Shown here: piece after piece, positions 1-8,974 of the stretch
How the letters are laid out: every line of letters starts with the position of its first letter
Numbering within the stretch: position 1 is the first letter of the stretch
Origin: Pollenia angustigena
Lineage: Eukaryota > Arthropoda > Insecta > Diptera > Polleniidae
Assembly (NCBI GenBank): GCA_930367215.1
Contig: OV884060.1
Location: 10,248,001-10,312,000 of the forward strand
Reading direction: 5' to 3'
DNA length: 64,000 bases
The notes under the pieces: generated by a model
The model's input: only the letters and a program-made list of their open reading frames with translations
Told to the model about the DNA's origin: nothing
Database searches by the model: none
Made by a program: the position numbers and the translations under genes

Positions 1-107
1 CCTCTTTTCGAGGGGGACGGGTGGTCAGGGGGTTCTTGGATAGATTGTTTGGAGGGGGGTTGTCGCCACTTAATTTTTAAAACTCGAAAACCATGATGGA
101 ATTTGTT

Positions 108-183
108 CATCCTCTGCCGGGGATCGAACCAGAGGTGGTTGGATTTGTAGGCAAGCACTTTAAACACTAAACCACGCTGCCAC
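108..183 (-). repeat. tRNA-derived SINE head
   Basis: On the minus strand this stretch has a Pol III internal promoter: an A-box-like TGGTTTAGTGTT (163-174) and a perfect B box GGTTCGATCCC (120-130). The ends do not form a tRNA acceptor stem, so it is a tRNA-derived SINE head rather than a tRNA gene. The SINE body would run toward position 1. The rest of 1-810 shows no gene that I can support. Confidence 0.55.
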
Positions 184-810
184 ATTATAAAAGCTATTGC
201 AGTCAAATATATCAATATTGCCATTTATAAGGCAGTTATTGCACCGAAAGCTTTTTTAGCAACTAAAAAAATTTGGCAAGGAATTTACTATAAACACTAA
301 CACAGTGATAGCCACTCCATAGCCTCGCGAGGAAGTCAATAATCGTATTTTTCACACAGACGCGGTCGGCAATTCACATGTATACAACAACTTTGTTCGT
401 TTCAAAACATCAGACTATCATCAGTCACTGCGACCGCACATAAGCACATAATATCTTAGTGTGCGTGCGTTCGATGCTTGGTTAGTTCGGGGCTTGGTTA
501 TCACTGCACTAACATAACAAAAGGGTTATGACCACTATTACGGAAATAAGTTTGTATTTGGACTATGTGAAATTATAAACAGACATTTCTACCTCTACTT
601 TGCGCACAGATTTTAAACGGACAGACTTAAAGCAGGACAGACGGACATAGTAAGACTGAATAGTCCCTTCGCCGTCCGGTTATGAGAGATTCCACTGCAT
701 TTTGTTAAAGTCAATCTTAAAGTATACTAACTATAATAGACTTATTATAAAGCTAATACTTAGCTAATAAAGAGTAATGAAAGAATACAAAGAATTTTAA
801 ATATAATCCC

Positions 811-918
811 CCTTATGCAAAAAAAGTTAAAGTTCACCAACACACTAAGCGCATATAATTTTGCTGGGCTTAATGTGTTGGTTAACTATTGTGCACTCTA
901 ATTTTTTTTTGCATAAGG
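811..918. mobile_element. short hairpin MITE, 108 bp
   Basis: The ends are the inverted repeats CCTTATGCAAAAAAA and TTTTTTTGCATAAGG. Further in, CCAACACA and TGTGTTGG also pair, so most of the unit folds back on itself. No coding capacity is present. From 919 to 2579 I see only AT-rich DNA with poly-A and TTG-rich stretches and no gene. Confidence 0.5.
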
Positions 919-2579
919 CAGAATATTTTCATCTAATTTCAGAGTGCATAAGGCATAATATTTTTCACTAATTTCAGAGTTTAAATAAATTTTAAAGGCC
1001 TTATTCACTAATAATATGCCATGATTACAACAGGTTTATAAGACGAATTTTATAGGAAAATTTGTATAATTAACCTTTAATAAAACTTAAATATTTTTTA
1101 TGAATAAGTGTATGAGTAAGTGTTTAACTTTATATTTTTATAGCCTTAAAATCTGCTTTAAAACGAAGGTATATAAATCTGAAACAGCGCTTATCCCAGC
1201 TTTCCTCTTTTAATCTACTACAAACTCTTAACATTTTCACTAATTAAATTTACAATATTTTTGAACTAATTGCTTCCTCTTTTCTACCGCTAGGAAAAGA
1301 ATAAATAAAAAACAGTTCCAAAAGCTATGAAAAAACACTACTTCAACAAAAACAAAAAAAAAAAAAAAAAAAAAATAGTATAATATAAAGAAAAACTTAC
1401 CTGACCAACTATTATTTTAACATCAACAACTATGTTGTTTACATAATACAAAAACATTATTCTAATTTCCTCCTTTTTTCAATTTTGACAACATTTCTGT
1501 AGTTATTGTTATTATTGTTGTTGTGGTGTTTTCTTTTTTGCTGTTGCTGCCTTCCCTGCTTCAGACTCTGGACAACACAAATTTTTATGAATTTCCATTT
1601 TTTGCTTTCAATGATGCAGCAGTCGTAATTGTTGCAGTTGTTTTCGTTACGGAATCAGTTGTGTGGAGTTGTGTGAAAATAAAAAAGTTTTTCCTCTCAA
1701 TGTTTAGTTTTATTTTGGTTTATTTCTGTGTACCTCCTTTATTTATACAGACATTTAAATGTTGTTGCTTCAATTTGTTTTTTGTTGTTGATTTTTTGGG
1801 TACAAAAAAAAAAAAAAAAGAGAGTCAAAGAAAAAAATTATGTTTAAATATTGTTTTGTAATATTCAACAGCATTAGAGTAGTTTTTGTAGGAGTTAGAA
1901 TGGAAATGTAGAGTAAGCGCCAAAATGTATGCAAAGTATTTTGTTTTATTTAGTTAAAAAAGAAAAAATGTTTAAAATAACTTTTAACGTTTTTTTTTTA
2001 TTTATTTGTTTTTTTATTATATTTATATTTTAATTTTATCATTTGGAAAGGTGTTAAAGAAATTTAAATTGTTTAGTGATTGTTTGCCTAATAGTATATT
2101 TTTGTGTGAAACCTAATTCTTTCCACAATTGAATTTTTATCAGGAAAATATTCTTTTTTGAAAAATGTAAAATTCAAATCTTTACTTTTGGAAAAAGTTG
2201 CATTTCACAGCAAGCACAGCAGAAAAAATATATTAGTCTTTAAATAGTCATTACAAAAAGTTTAATTTAAGAAAAGTTTTTTTTTAAAAAAGGCAACTAT
2301 ATAAAAGAAATATTTAGAAAAGTATGTTTGAAAAAGTCTCCTTAAAAAAACGTCTTTAAAAGGCCTCAAGTATGCAGTTAGAATGGACTTACCCAGCAAA
2401 AACTTCACTTATATTTTACGAACAATTTCCTAATTGCACTGCTATTTATACCCAAGCACTACATACTGCATTACATCACACCAATTTATGAAGTAATTTC
2501 TCGCTATTTACACAGCAATTCACATATGCACGTGCAATACTAAAAATTAATTCAAGTTTAATTCTTAACTGGGGCAGTA

Positions 2580-2971
2580 AATTGAAGCACAGCCGCGAAT
2601 AACGTTGTAAACGCCACATTTTGCAAAAACTGTTTTTTTGCAGATAAACGTTGACTTTACTCTCTTACACAGTTTAAACATCAAATCAACCAAAACTATG
2701 CACCTTAACGCCTTCAAAATGGCGTACAAAGTGTCAGCCAGTGGAAGAACATTGCAAGTTACTAACATAATGATGAAACCGAAATGGTTTTGCAGTGCGG
2801 AATAATGTTTTAAAAGCCTTTTGCATTAAAGTTTTTATTATCACTATTTTAAATAATAGAAAAAAAAAATTTTTTAAAACAAATAATGCTGCTTGTCAAA
2901 AAACGTTTTTTGCTCTCCTGAAAAATTATTATTTTGTAACTTGAAACGTTATTCGCGGCTGTGCTTCAATT
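2580..2971. mobile_element. MITE with 27-bp terminal inverted repeats
   Basis: AATTGAAGCACAGCCGCGAA at the left end is mirrored by its reverse complement at 2945-2971. The 392-bp unit is flanked by GTA on both sides (2577-2579 and 2972-2974). It carries no credible ORF. The superfamily is not assigned. From 2972 to 3337 is host flank with no recognisable gene. Confidence 0.65.
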
Positions 2972-3337
2972 GTATTACAAATATTAAGAATTCTACTTCC
3001 ATGTAAAAATCCCCTTGGGAGTTTTGTAGGGATTTTCACCTTTTGGTGCTCCATCCTCCGGGGAAATCAGGTGCAGTCAATACCTGCAATTCGTCAAAAT
3101 CCAAAGTTTATAGATCTTAAATACCTGCACGATCTGATCAGTATGCTTCTTGCGGAAAATGCTTTCTGTCTTTCAGGAAGATTGTTTTTGCGGAGTGTTT
3201 CGCTTTTCGGTTGAAAATATACTTTTCAGGATCGCGTGCTGGTTGTGGCTTACTACAAAAAGTCGCAGGAAGGGACATATTGAAAATCCCACTGATTTGT
3301 ATACCACTTGTGGCTGAGTTTGGCCTAAGAAAGGATC

Positions 3338-3343
3338 ATCCCT
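3338..3343. repeat. Left 6-bp target-site duplication (ATCCCT)
   Basis: ATCCCT immediately precedes the left tip AGTAGATAGG and recurs exactly after the right tip at 19822-19827. Polinton/Maverick integrases generate 6-bp duplications, so this fixes the outer boundary of the palindromic element. Confidence 0.9.
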
Positions 3344-3560
3344 AGTAGATAGGTAATGGGGATCTTGGACTGTGTCCGGTTCCGATAATGCGAAAAGGAA
3401 TATGTGGTGTAATAGATTATCCAAGTTCAGAACCATTTCCGGTATACGAGCAGACGAGGTGAAAATGAATAACAGTTTGTCCACTTATATATAGATGACG
3501 CTGATTGTGAAGTTCAGTTTTTTAGACTTAGATGGCGCATACATTTATCTCATTTCCGAT

Positions 3561-4434
3561 AGGATTTTAAAAATTTTGTAAAGAAAATACCAACAAAAGG
3601 TGTATTTTGAGAGGGTTTAAGCGTTGATTTGATTATTTGTTTAGAATTTTAAAAATTTTGTGAAGAAAATACCAACGAAATGGGTATTTTGAGGGGATTT
3701 AAGCGTTGATTTGAATATTTATTTAGGTTTTTAAAAATTTTGTGAAGAAAATACCAACAAAATGTGTATTTTGAGGGGATTTAAGCGTTGATTTGAATAT
3801 TTATTTAGGATTTTAAAAATTTTGTGAAGAAAATACCAACAAAATGGGTATTTTGAGGGGATTTAAGCGTTGATTTGAATATTTATTTAGGATTTTAAAA
3901 ATTTTGTGAAGAAAATACCAACGAAATGGGTATTTTGAGGGGATTTAAGCGTTGATTTGAATATTTATTTAGGATTTTAAAAATTTTGTGAAGAAAATAC
4001 CAACGAAATGGGTATTTTGAGGGGATTTAAGCGTTGATTTGAATATTTATTTAGGGTTTTTAAAAATTTTGTGAAGAAAATACCAACAAAATGTGTATTT
4101 TGAGGGGATTTAAGCGTTGATTTGAATATTTATTTAGGGTTTTTAAAAATTTTGTGAAGAAAATACCAACAAAATGGGTATTTTGAGGGGATTTAAGCGT
4201 TGGTTTGAATATTTATTTAGGATTTTAAAAATTTTGTGAAGAAAATACCAACGAAATGGGTATATTGAGGGGATTTAAGCGTTGATTTGAATATTTATTT
4301 AGGGTTTTTAAAAATTTTGTGAAGAAAATACCAACAAAATGTGTATTTTGAGGGGATTTAAGCGTTGATTTGAATATTTATTTAGGATTTTAAAAATATT
4401 GTGAAGAAAATACCAACAAAAATGGGTATTTTGA
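3561..4434. repeat. Subterminal tandem array, 11 x ~82 bp (left arm)
   Basis: Eleven direct copies of an 82-83-bp unit, recognised by the recurring GAAAATACCAAC followed by TTTAAGCGTTGATTTG. Copies differ by a few substitutions and 1-bp indels, and the first and last are more diverged. No ORF runs through them. Tandem subterminal repeats are known in some Polinton and Foldback termini and could bind integrase or terminal protein, but that role is inference. From 4435 to 5250 there are decayed repeats of a GTTCCGA-containing motif and no gene. Confidence 0.9.
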
Positions 4435-5250
4435 TGTAAACTCTATTTTAAGTTTTATTGTAAACTCTGTTTTAAGCTCTATTTTATACAAGTTCCGAAA
4501 CATTTATTTAATTTCCGAGCCATTTTATCATGTTGAAATTATTTTTTTACCATTTATCTTAGTTCCGAACCATTTGTATAATTTTGAAATTTATTTTAAG
4601 CAAGTTCTGAAGCTTTTTGGTGAGGTGAAGTTTATTTTTTTTTTAACCACTAATCCTAGTTCCGAGCCAGTTTGTTGTAAGATTTCATTTCAACAGTGAT
4701 TCTAAACAGTTTAATTTTATCAAAACTATCGAAGCCAAAATCGACAAAATAGAAAATAAAAGTTCAAAATTATGGTATAACCGGTATCTTTTCACATCAA
4801 TTTTATAATTCTCAAGTAAAAAACAAGTTTGCGATTCTTTTAAAACAGTTTTTAGAATTAACACAATAGTCAAAGAATTTAAATTTAGTTTTGTTTTCTT
4901 CTTTGTATTAAGAAATATTTTGTTCCCGTTTATGCTGACATTATGTTATTCTTATTTGCAGTTTGTTTTCTTTCATAATATAACGTCTCCTAAGAAGATT
5001 TAAAAAGAATTTGTATTTTGTTATAAAATGCTGACGATGTGTCTGCATGTTTGTTTACATTAATCTGATGAAGAAATCTTTTTGTTATATTTAAGAAGCA
5101 TAAACATGATTTAGCGTGTTAGAATGTATAATTTGTTTATTAAACAAAACATTAATTGCAGTTTGTTTTCTTGCCCTTCTTAAAAGGCTTAGTGGTTCTA
5201 ATATTGCATCACATTTCGAAAATAATTTTTAATGGCTGAACATATCCATG

Positions 5251-5259
5251 TATAAATAG
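5251..5259 (+). promoter_or_regulatory. TATA box before the BIR-like ORF (left arm)
   Basis: TATAAATAG lies 112 bp upstream of the ATG at 5363 and is the clearest core-promoter match near the arm tip. It is placed to drive inward transcription of the 46-aa ORF and perhaps the 150-aa ORF. Confidence 0.45.
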
Positions 5260-5362
5260 CGTATACAATTTATTTCAACAACAAGTATATTGTGATTTAT
5301 CGTGGAGTTCAAATAGTATTTTTAATAATTGCGGTTGAAATAATGAAAGAAAAAAATTTAAA

Positions 5363-5503
5363 ATGGTTAAAGATCTAAAATCCGATTGCAATGAAGATCA
5401 GCATTTAAAACAATCTTCATTTACGCCACGCTATAGCATGACTGATATTTTCCATAGAGAAGATGAACGTTTAAAAACTTTTACATGCTGGCCATTAATG
5501 TAA
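5363..5503 (+). CDS. Short ORF with start of an IAP-type BIR domain (left arm)
   Basis: A 46-residue ORF whose C-terminal half reads REDERLKTFTCWPL, which matches the opening helix of baculoviral IAP repeats (arginine, leucine-lysine-threonine-phenylalanine, then Trp-Pro). The zinc-binding Cys/His part of a BIR is absent because TAA follows four codons after the Trp. The stop overlaps a possible splice donor (GTAAAT), so this may be a first exon. I could not find a convincing second exon downstream. It is either a truncated apoptosis-inhibitor remnant or a peptide using only the BIR opening. A full BIR is about 70 residues. A TATA box lies 112 bp upstream. Confidence 0.45.
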   Translation: MVKDLKSDCNEDQHLKQSSFTPRYSMTDIFHREDERLKTFTCWPLM

Positions 5504-5714
5504 ATATATTTTTGAAAACTATTGTAAAAAGTTAGAATAAAATATATACATATACATATATAAAATTAATTTGTTATCATTATTCTGAGCATACAGTGAG
5601 CACTTGTAGTGCTTTAATGTTATGTGTTAACAGATTTGTTTACCGAAATATTTGTAAAAATTTCTACCTACTTGGCCAAGTGCTCTTTAACTCTGTATAC
5701 ACATAAGCCAAACA

Positions 5715-6167
5715 ATGAATTGTTTACACAAGACATGTGGCTGTATAGTACAAGTACAGGAGTACGACGATTTTTCCGGCGAACGCTTTCGCACATATTT
5801 ACATCAATGTGAAGCTTGTGTTTCAACAGATGACTCGCATGTAAAAGAACGTAATCTATCGATATTTGAGAAACGAGAACAACAACGAGAACAACATCTG
5901 CTTGAGCTCGAGGCAATAGAGACGGATCACAGTAATATCAAACCGATCAAATACCTCTTGGACAATATAATCGCAAGTCGGGGTCTGTGTTCCAACAAAT
6001 ACAACTATCAGTTCTACAGGCAGGTGATAATAAAAGATGAAATTTTGACGAGAGTATTTCACATCATTAAAATAAACAATCGCTACTACTGTGATGCCGA
6101 CATAGTGGATCGGGGTAATTTTTATTTACTATTTAAAAATTTGGGATCTTGGTGGTGTAATGGATGA
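5715..6167 (+). CDS. Unknown Cys-rich 150-aa protein (left arm)
   Basis: I do not recognise this protein. It begins MNCLHKTCGC, with further cysteines at residues 32 and 35, so a small zinc-binding fold is possible. A charged EKREQQREQHLLELE stretch (about 52-66) suggests a short helix. The C-terminal half is rich in aromatic residues (FYRQ, RYYCDADIVDRG). The start was chosen because it is the first ATG after an in-frame stop (TAA at 5688). It is the outermost sizeable gene of the arm and is transcribed inward. The identical copy on the right arm supports it as a real gene of the element. Confidence 0.6.
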   Translation: MNCLHKTCGCIVQVQEYDDFSGERFRTYLHQCEACVSTDDSHVKERNLSIFEKREQQREQHLLELEAIETDHSNIKPIKYLLDNIIASRGLCSNKYNYQFYRQVIIKDEILTRVFHIIKINNRYYCDADIVDRGNFYLLFKNLGSWWCNG

Positions 6168-6255
6168 TAAAAGAAATATTATGGAAGATAGAATAAATAC
6201 TAGAGCTTGGGGTCACTTTAGAGATAGAAATGGCACTCATATGGAAATTGAATAA
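6106..6255 (+). CDS. Overlapping small ORF after the 150-aa gene (left arm)
   Basis: This frame is open from 6106. Its first ATG is at 6160, which gives a 31-residue product of very protein-like composition (INTRAWGHFRDRNGTHMEIE). It overlaps the end of the 150-aa ORF in a different frame. It could be a downstream exon, a frameshifted continuation or a tiny separate gene. No slippery site or clear splice junction was found, so the assignment is tentative. Confidence 0.25.
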   Translation, partial: WIGVIFIYYLKIWDLGGVMDDKRNIMEDRINTRAWGHFRDRNGTHMEIE

Positions 6256-6557
6256 TAATACTAATCTTTTGTTTATTACTATTGAGATAGCAGTGGTTAA
6301 TAATAACACAAAAATAAAAGGCTTTTGTTTTTTATACTTATTAAAATAAATTTTATTATTTTATATGCATATATAAGATTACATCTAAATACATTTATTC
6401 TTATACAATAACCATTGAAATATATATATATTTATTAATTAGTTTCTTAAAAATAATGTGTATGTTACTGTATTTAAATTAATAATAATAATTATCTTTA
6501 AAGAAAAAAACAAGTTAAAATATAAGATTTAAAAATTAAAAAATTGTTGTTCTTATT

Positions 6558-6884
6558 TCAAATTAGATTTTCTCTTTCAAGTAAAATAGCATTTTTTAAA
6601 GCGCAAACTCCATAGTTGTGATAACTGCAATATGTGTTTTCTGGATACTTCTTATTAAGTTCCTTTAAATTTATACATCCAAAATCCTCTATATTTAAAA
6701 CTTTTTTCTGCAGCATTTTTTCCAACCATTGGCTCTTTTCTGTTCCTTTTACATATATTTTAGAATTTTTTAAATTATTTTTTAAAAAATTACAAACACT
6801 CTTAAATGAAACTACTCCTGTATTCCAGTTAAGATGATGAAAATATTTTATTAACCAATATGCTTCTTTTTGCTCCCTTATTTC
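6558..6884 (-). pseudogene. ATG-less conserved ORF, possible exon or truncated gene (left arm)
   Basis: An open frame of 108 codons bounded upstream by TGA and lacking an ATG until mid-protein. The composition is clearly coding. It contains a W-N-T-G segment, then IYVKGTEKSQWLEK and a C-terminal CSYHNYGVCALKNAILL with Cys and His that could bind metal. From memory it resembles uncharacterised insect ORFs with the pattern YVKG-x-x-K-x-x-WL, but I cannot verify that. It is transcribed toward the arm tip, between the 150-aa and 115-aa genes. The missing start implies either an upstream exon beyond the 61-bp repeats or decay. From 6256 to 6557 I see AT-rich DNA only. Confidence 0.45.
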
Positions 6885-7016
6885 TCAATTCTATTCGGTT
6901 TACTTAATAACTAGAGTGAAAGAGAAAACTATATTAATTTTCTCAATACTATTCAGTTCGCTTAATAACTAGAGTGAAAGAAAAAACTATATCAATTTTC
7001 TCAATGCTATTCGGTA
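6882..7016. repeat. ~61-bp direct repeats between divergent genes (left arm)
   Basis: Two full copies and part of a third of a unit containing CTTAATAACTAGAGTGAAAG. Read on the minus strand each copy has a pyrimidine-rich run ending CTAG, which resembles a splice acceptor. They separate the ATG-less minus ORF from the plus-strand 115-aa gene, so they may be regulatory. From 7017 to 7268 no gene is visible. Confidence 0.6.
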
Positions 7017-7268
7017 ATTTGTTCTGTATTGATTCTTATTTATGTGGTAGTGTTATTCCATATTTATTTATTTATATCGATTTCTTTCTTTAGAGCAAAG
7101 GGAAGAAATGTATGTCTTCGTCTCATTTATTCACATGATTATATATCAATAAACTTTTTCTTGATTAATAAAATAGATTATTTTTGATTTAGTTAAGCTC
7201 TTTTCAATTTAGAGAAGTGGTTTTAATCTCAGTTGAAAAAAAGAAACTAACGTGATCGGTTGTGAAAA

Positions 7269-7616
7269 ATGGAACCCTCGAAAAACTTAGTAACCAAATT
7301 TAATACTCTGAGCTACAGCAAATCCTTAATTCACATTAAGGATCTTGCAATATCTTCTAAACACATTATTATGAATGCAAGTAGAGTGAATACCAAGTAT
7401 GGGAGCTCAATAAAAGTTGAGCTTGAGGAGAATATATTGTTTTTGCCATATCGCTACAATACGCTAACTGACGAAGATTTGAAGAATTTATCATCTGGAT
7501 CGTATCTTATATCCAGGGAAGGGGAGAAAAACTTGCGATTGAAGCCATTTGAGGAGGGTGATATCTTTGAAGCCAATTCTAGATATCCCATATACGCAAA
7601 CTTTAACAGTTTTTAA
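7269..7616 (+). CDS. Unknown 115-aa element protein (left arm)
   Basis: A complete ORF beginning MEPSKNLVTKF. It has a central TKYGSSIKVELEENILFLP block of alternating charged and hydrophobic residues, suggesting a small beta-rich fold, followed by LPYRYNTLTDEDL. From memory the pattern (T-K-Y/F-G, then V-x-L and L-P-x-R) recurs in uncharacterised short insect proteins, but no function is established. No signal peptide or membrane span is seen. It converges with the protease gene, leaving only 95 bp between the stop codons. The right arm holds an identical copy. Confidence 0.6.
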   Translation: MEPSKNLVTKFNTLSYSKSLIHIKDLAISSKHIIMNASRVNTKYGSSIKVELEENILFLPYRYNTLTDEDLKNLSSGSYLISREGEKNLRLKPFEEGDIFEANSRYPIYANFNSF

Positions 7617-7711
7617 ATTATATTTTAACGATAAAAATAATAATAATATGTACCTTAAAATAATTAAATAAAAAAAACATGGTTTTTCTTTTTAAAATAA
7701 TTTCAATTGTT
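7617..7711. terminator. Convergent polyadenylation region (left arm)
   Basis: AATAAA on the plus strand at 7667-7672 serves the 115-aa gene. On the minus strand AATAAA (7711-7716) overlaps the protease stop codon. Facing poly(A) signals in 95 bp are typical of compact viral-type genomes. Confidence 0.5.
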
Positions 7712-8101
7712 TTATTTATTAATTTCTTTTTCAGTTATTTTATATAAAAATTCAAGACATAAATGACCACAATTAAATGAATCATAGTTTTGATGTTGAT
7801 TGTAGTTATATTTTATATTTCCTCCTAGGTACTCAACTAGTTCCAATGGTGGTTGTAAATTTCCAAAACTATCATAATATTCTATTTGTTTATTGTTTTT
7901 ATAGTAAGCTACCCAATGTGTACCACTACCGATTGTAGAATCCAAATTAATTACTCCACATTCAATATTTCTGGGATGTTTTGGTATTGCGTCTAACATG
8001 AAAATTCCTCTAAAATGTGGAATATTTTTTGAGAATTTTCGTATATCAATATCAGTCAATGGTCTTTTGGGTAGCTTGTTTAGAAGTTTTTTGCTTTTTC
8101 T
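7712..8101 (-). CDS. Adenain-type cysteine protease, frameshift-expressed (left arm)
   Basis: This is a homologue of the adenovirus/Polinton maturation protease (PRO, peptidase family C5), which cleaves capsid precursors during virion assembly. Counting from the TTG at 8059, the triad is His48 (GTHWVAYY), Asp63 (EYYDSFG) and Cys97 (NCGHLCLEF). The oxyanion Gln90 lies exactly seven residues before the Cys, as in adenain. The upstream part (NFRG-like HFRGIF, ECGVINLD) is also typical. There is no in-frame ATG before the catalytic region. The frame is open from 8101 and overlaps the last 22 nt of the phospholipase-domain ORF in the -1 frame at a slippery heptamer, so expression as a C-terminal frameshift extension is likely. 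Length is short compared with about 200 residues for adenain. Confidence 0.85.
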   Translation of the reverse strand, partial: RKSKKLLNKLPKRPLTDIDIRKFSKNIPHFRGIFMLDAIPKHPRNIECGVINLDSTIGSGTHWVAYYKNNKQIEYYDSFGNLQPPLELVEYLGGNIKYNYNQHQNYDSFNCGHLCLEFLYKITEKEINK

Positions 8102-8913
8102 TCATAAGTTAATCCATATCCTCTCTTATATGGTTTGAGGTAAAGTCCTTTACCCATTGCTATTGCTTCCATATTCTTATTGTGTCTAGTCGCTTCATCA
8201 AGTTGGAGTTTAGCATTCTTTGCTGCATTAACTGCTTTTGCTATGTTAGCACCTCCACTCGATAGGGTACCAATTACACCTAAAGCTGTTAATATTGGTA
8301 TTAATGGTAAAACACCACCAACTTTTGGAACACGTATTACACGTGGTACTACAATTTCAGATTTCCTTCCCTTTAAGGATTTGTTAATGGTTTTACGTGC
8401 AATCTTGATAGCTGCGTTAAGATCTGTTGGTTTTTCTTTTCTTAAAATTTTTGTTGTTGCTTTTAGTGTTGAATTGAACAGTTTTCTTCCAATAACTTTA
8501 TTCGATTTTGATTTCCTATTACTTTTGTTTTGCTTAGTCATCCCCATACCGAGTTTAGTTTTTGCTTTCATTGCGTTAGTAACCAAATATGCCAACGATT
8601 TTTCTGGAAGACTGCTATCTTTTGAAAGTACTCGTTCCCAAGCTCTGTTCTCAAGAATTTTATCAGCTTGATGTCTTATATTTATATCTCTACTTTTTGA
8701 ATAAGCAATATCGTGTTCTTTACATGCACCGTCTAATAGATTAATTCCTTTATCACCTCGTTCTAAACGTTTTTGTAATTTCGTTCCAGGACCACAATAT
8801 TGATAACCAGGAAGATGTAGTTCAAAAGGAAGTGAATTTACCAATTTATTAATTAAACCTTCTCCTCTGACGACTTTATTACAATTAATCTTGTTTTTAA
8901 AACGTATTACCAT
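8080..8913 (-). CDS. Phospholipase-A2-domain virion-type protein (left arm)
   Basis: 277 residues. The N-terminal third carries a PLA2-like core: the calcium loop YQYCGPG (37-43) and catalytic DGACKEHDIAY (61-71, His67-Asp68). Related PLA2 motifs occur in parvovirus VP1, where they help breach the endosomal membrane, and in some adintoviruses. Residues 115-190 are strongly basic (nucleic-acid or core-protein like). A hydrophobic stretch GGVLPLIPILTALGVIG (199-215) may insert into membranes. The C-terminus has a conserved-looking GKGLYLKPYKRGYGL (254-268). A minor capsid or core role is inferred. Start: the ATG at 8913 opens a 61-bp divergent promoter with the ATPase. The end overlaps the protease frame. 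Confidence 0.8.
   Translation of the reverse strand: MVIRFKNKINCNKVVRGEGLINKLVNSLPFELHLPGYQYCGPGTKLQKRLERGDKGINLLDGACKEHDIAYSKSRDINIRHQADKILENRAWERVLSKDSSLPEKSLAYLVTNAMKAKTKLGMGMTKQNKSNRKSKSNKVIGRKLFNSTLKATTKILRKEKPTDLNAAIKIARKTINKSLKGRKSEIVVPRVIRVPKVGGVLPLIPILTALGVIGTLSSGGANIAKAVNAAKNAKLQLDEATRHNKNMEAIAMGKGLYLKPYKRGYGLTYEEKAKNF
8086..8092 (-). promoter_or_regulatory. Predicted -1 frameshift slippery site (left arm)
   Basis: On the minus strand the codons read GCA AAA AAC TTC TAA at the end of the phospholipase-domain ORF. This contains A_AAA_AAC in the correct zero-frame phase, two codons before the stop. Slipping by -1 enters the protease frame directly. A_AAA_AAC is among the most efficient eukaryotic slippery heptamers. 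I did not identify a downstream stem or pseudoknot by eye. Confidence 0.65.
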
Positions 8914-8974
8914 TTTATTTAATTTTATTCTATAAGAAAAAGAGAATATTTAATTATTTCATTTAGTTCTAAAG
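8914..8974. promoter_or_regulatory. 61-bp divergent promoter region (left arm)
   Basis: The only sequence between the start codons of the phospholipase-domain gene (minus) and the ATPase gene (plus). It is AT-rich, with TATA-like CTATAAG. It must hold both 5' leaders and probably a bidirectional core promoter. Confidence 0.45.

Noticed and set aside
108..183. Functional tRNA gene on the minus strand
   Set aside because: A and B boxes are present but the acceptor ends do not pair, so it is a SINE-type derivative.
1523..1861. 112-codon plus-strand ORF
   Set aside because: Low-complexity TTG/TTT-rich translation with poly-Lys from an A run; no domain-like features.
3173..3484. 103-codon minus-strand ORF at the left tip
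   Set aside because: It runs across the host-element boundary and no homologous frame exists at the right tip, so it is a chance junction ORF.
3561..4434. CRISPR array
   Set aside because: The units are contiguous 82-bp tandem repeats without unique spacers, in a eukaryotic setting.
4685..4873. 62-codon ORF in both arms
   Set aside because: It recurs only because the arms mirror each other; composition is AT-driven and no motif is visible.
7712..8059. Independent initiation of the protease at TTG
   Set aside because: Eukaryotic TTG initiation is unlikely. Conserved-looking protease sequence extends upstream of it into the overlap, and a slippery site is correctly placed.
8180..8671. 163-codon ORF antisense to the PLA2-domain gene
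   Set aside because: A shadow of the real gene on the opposite strand; hydrophobic composition follows from antisense Lys codons.
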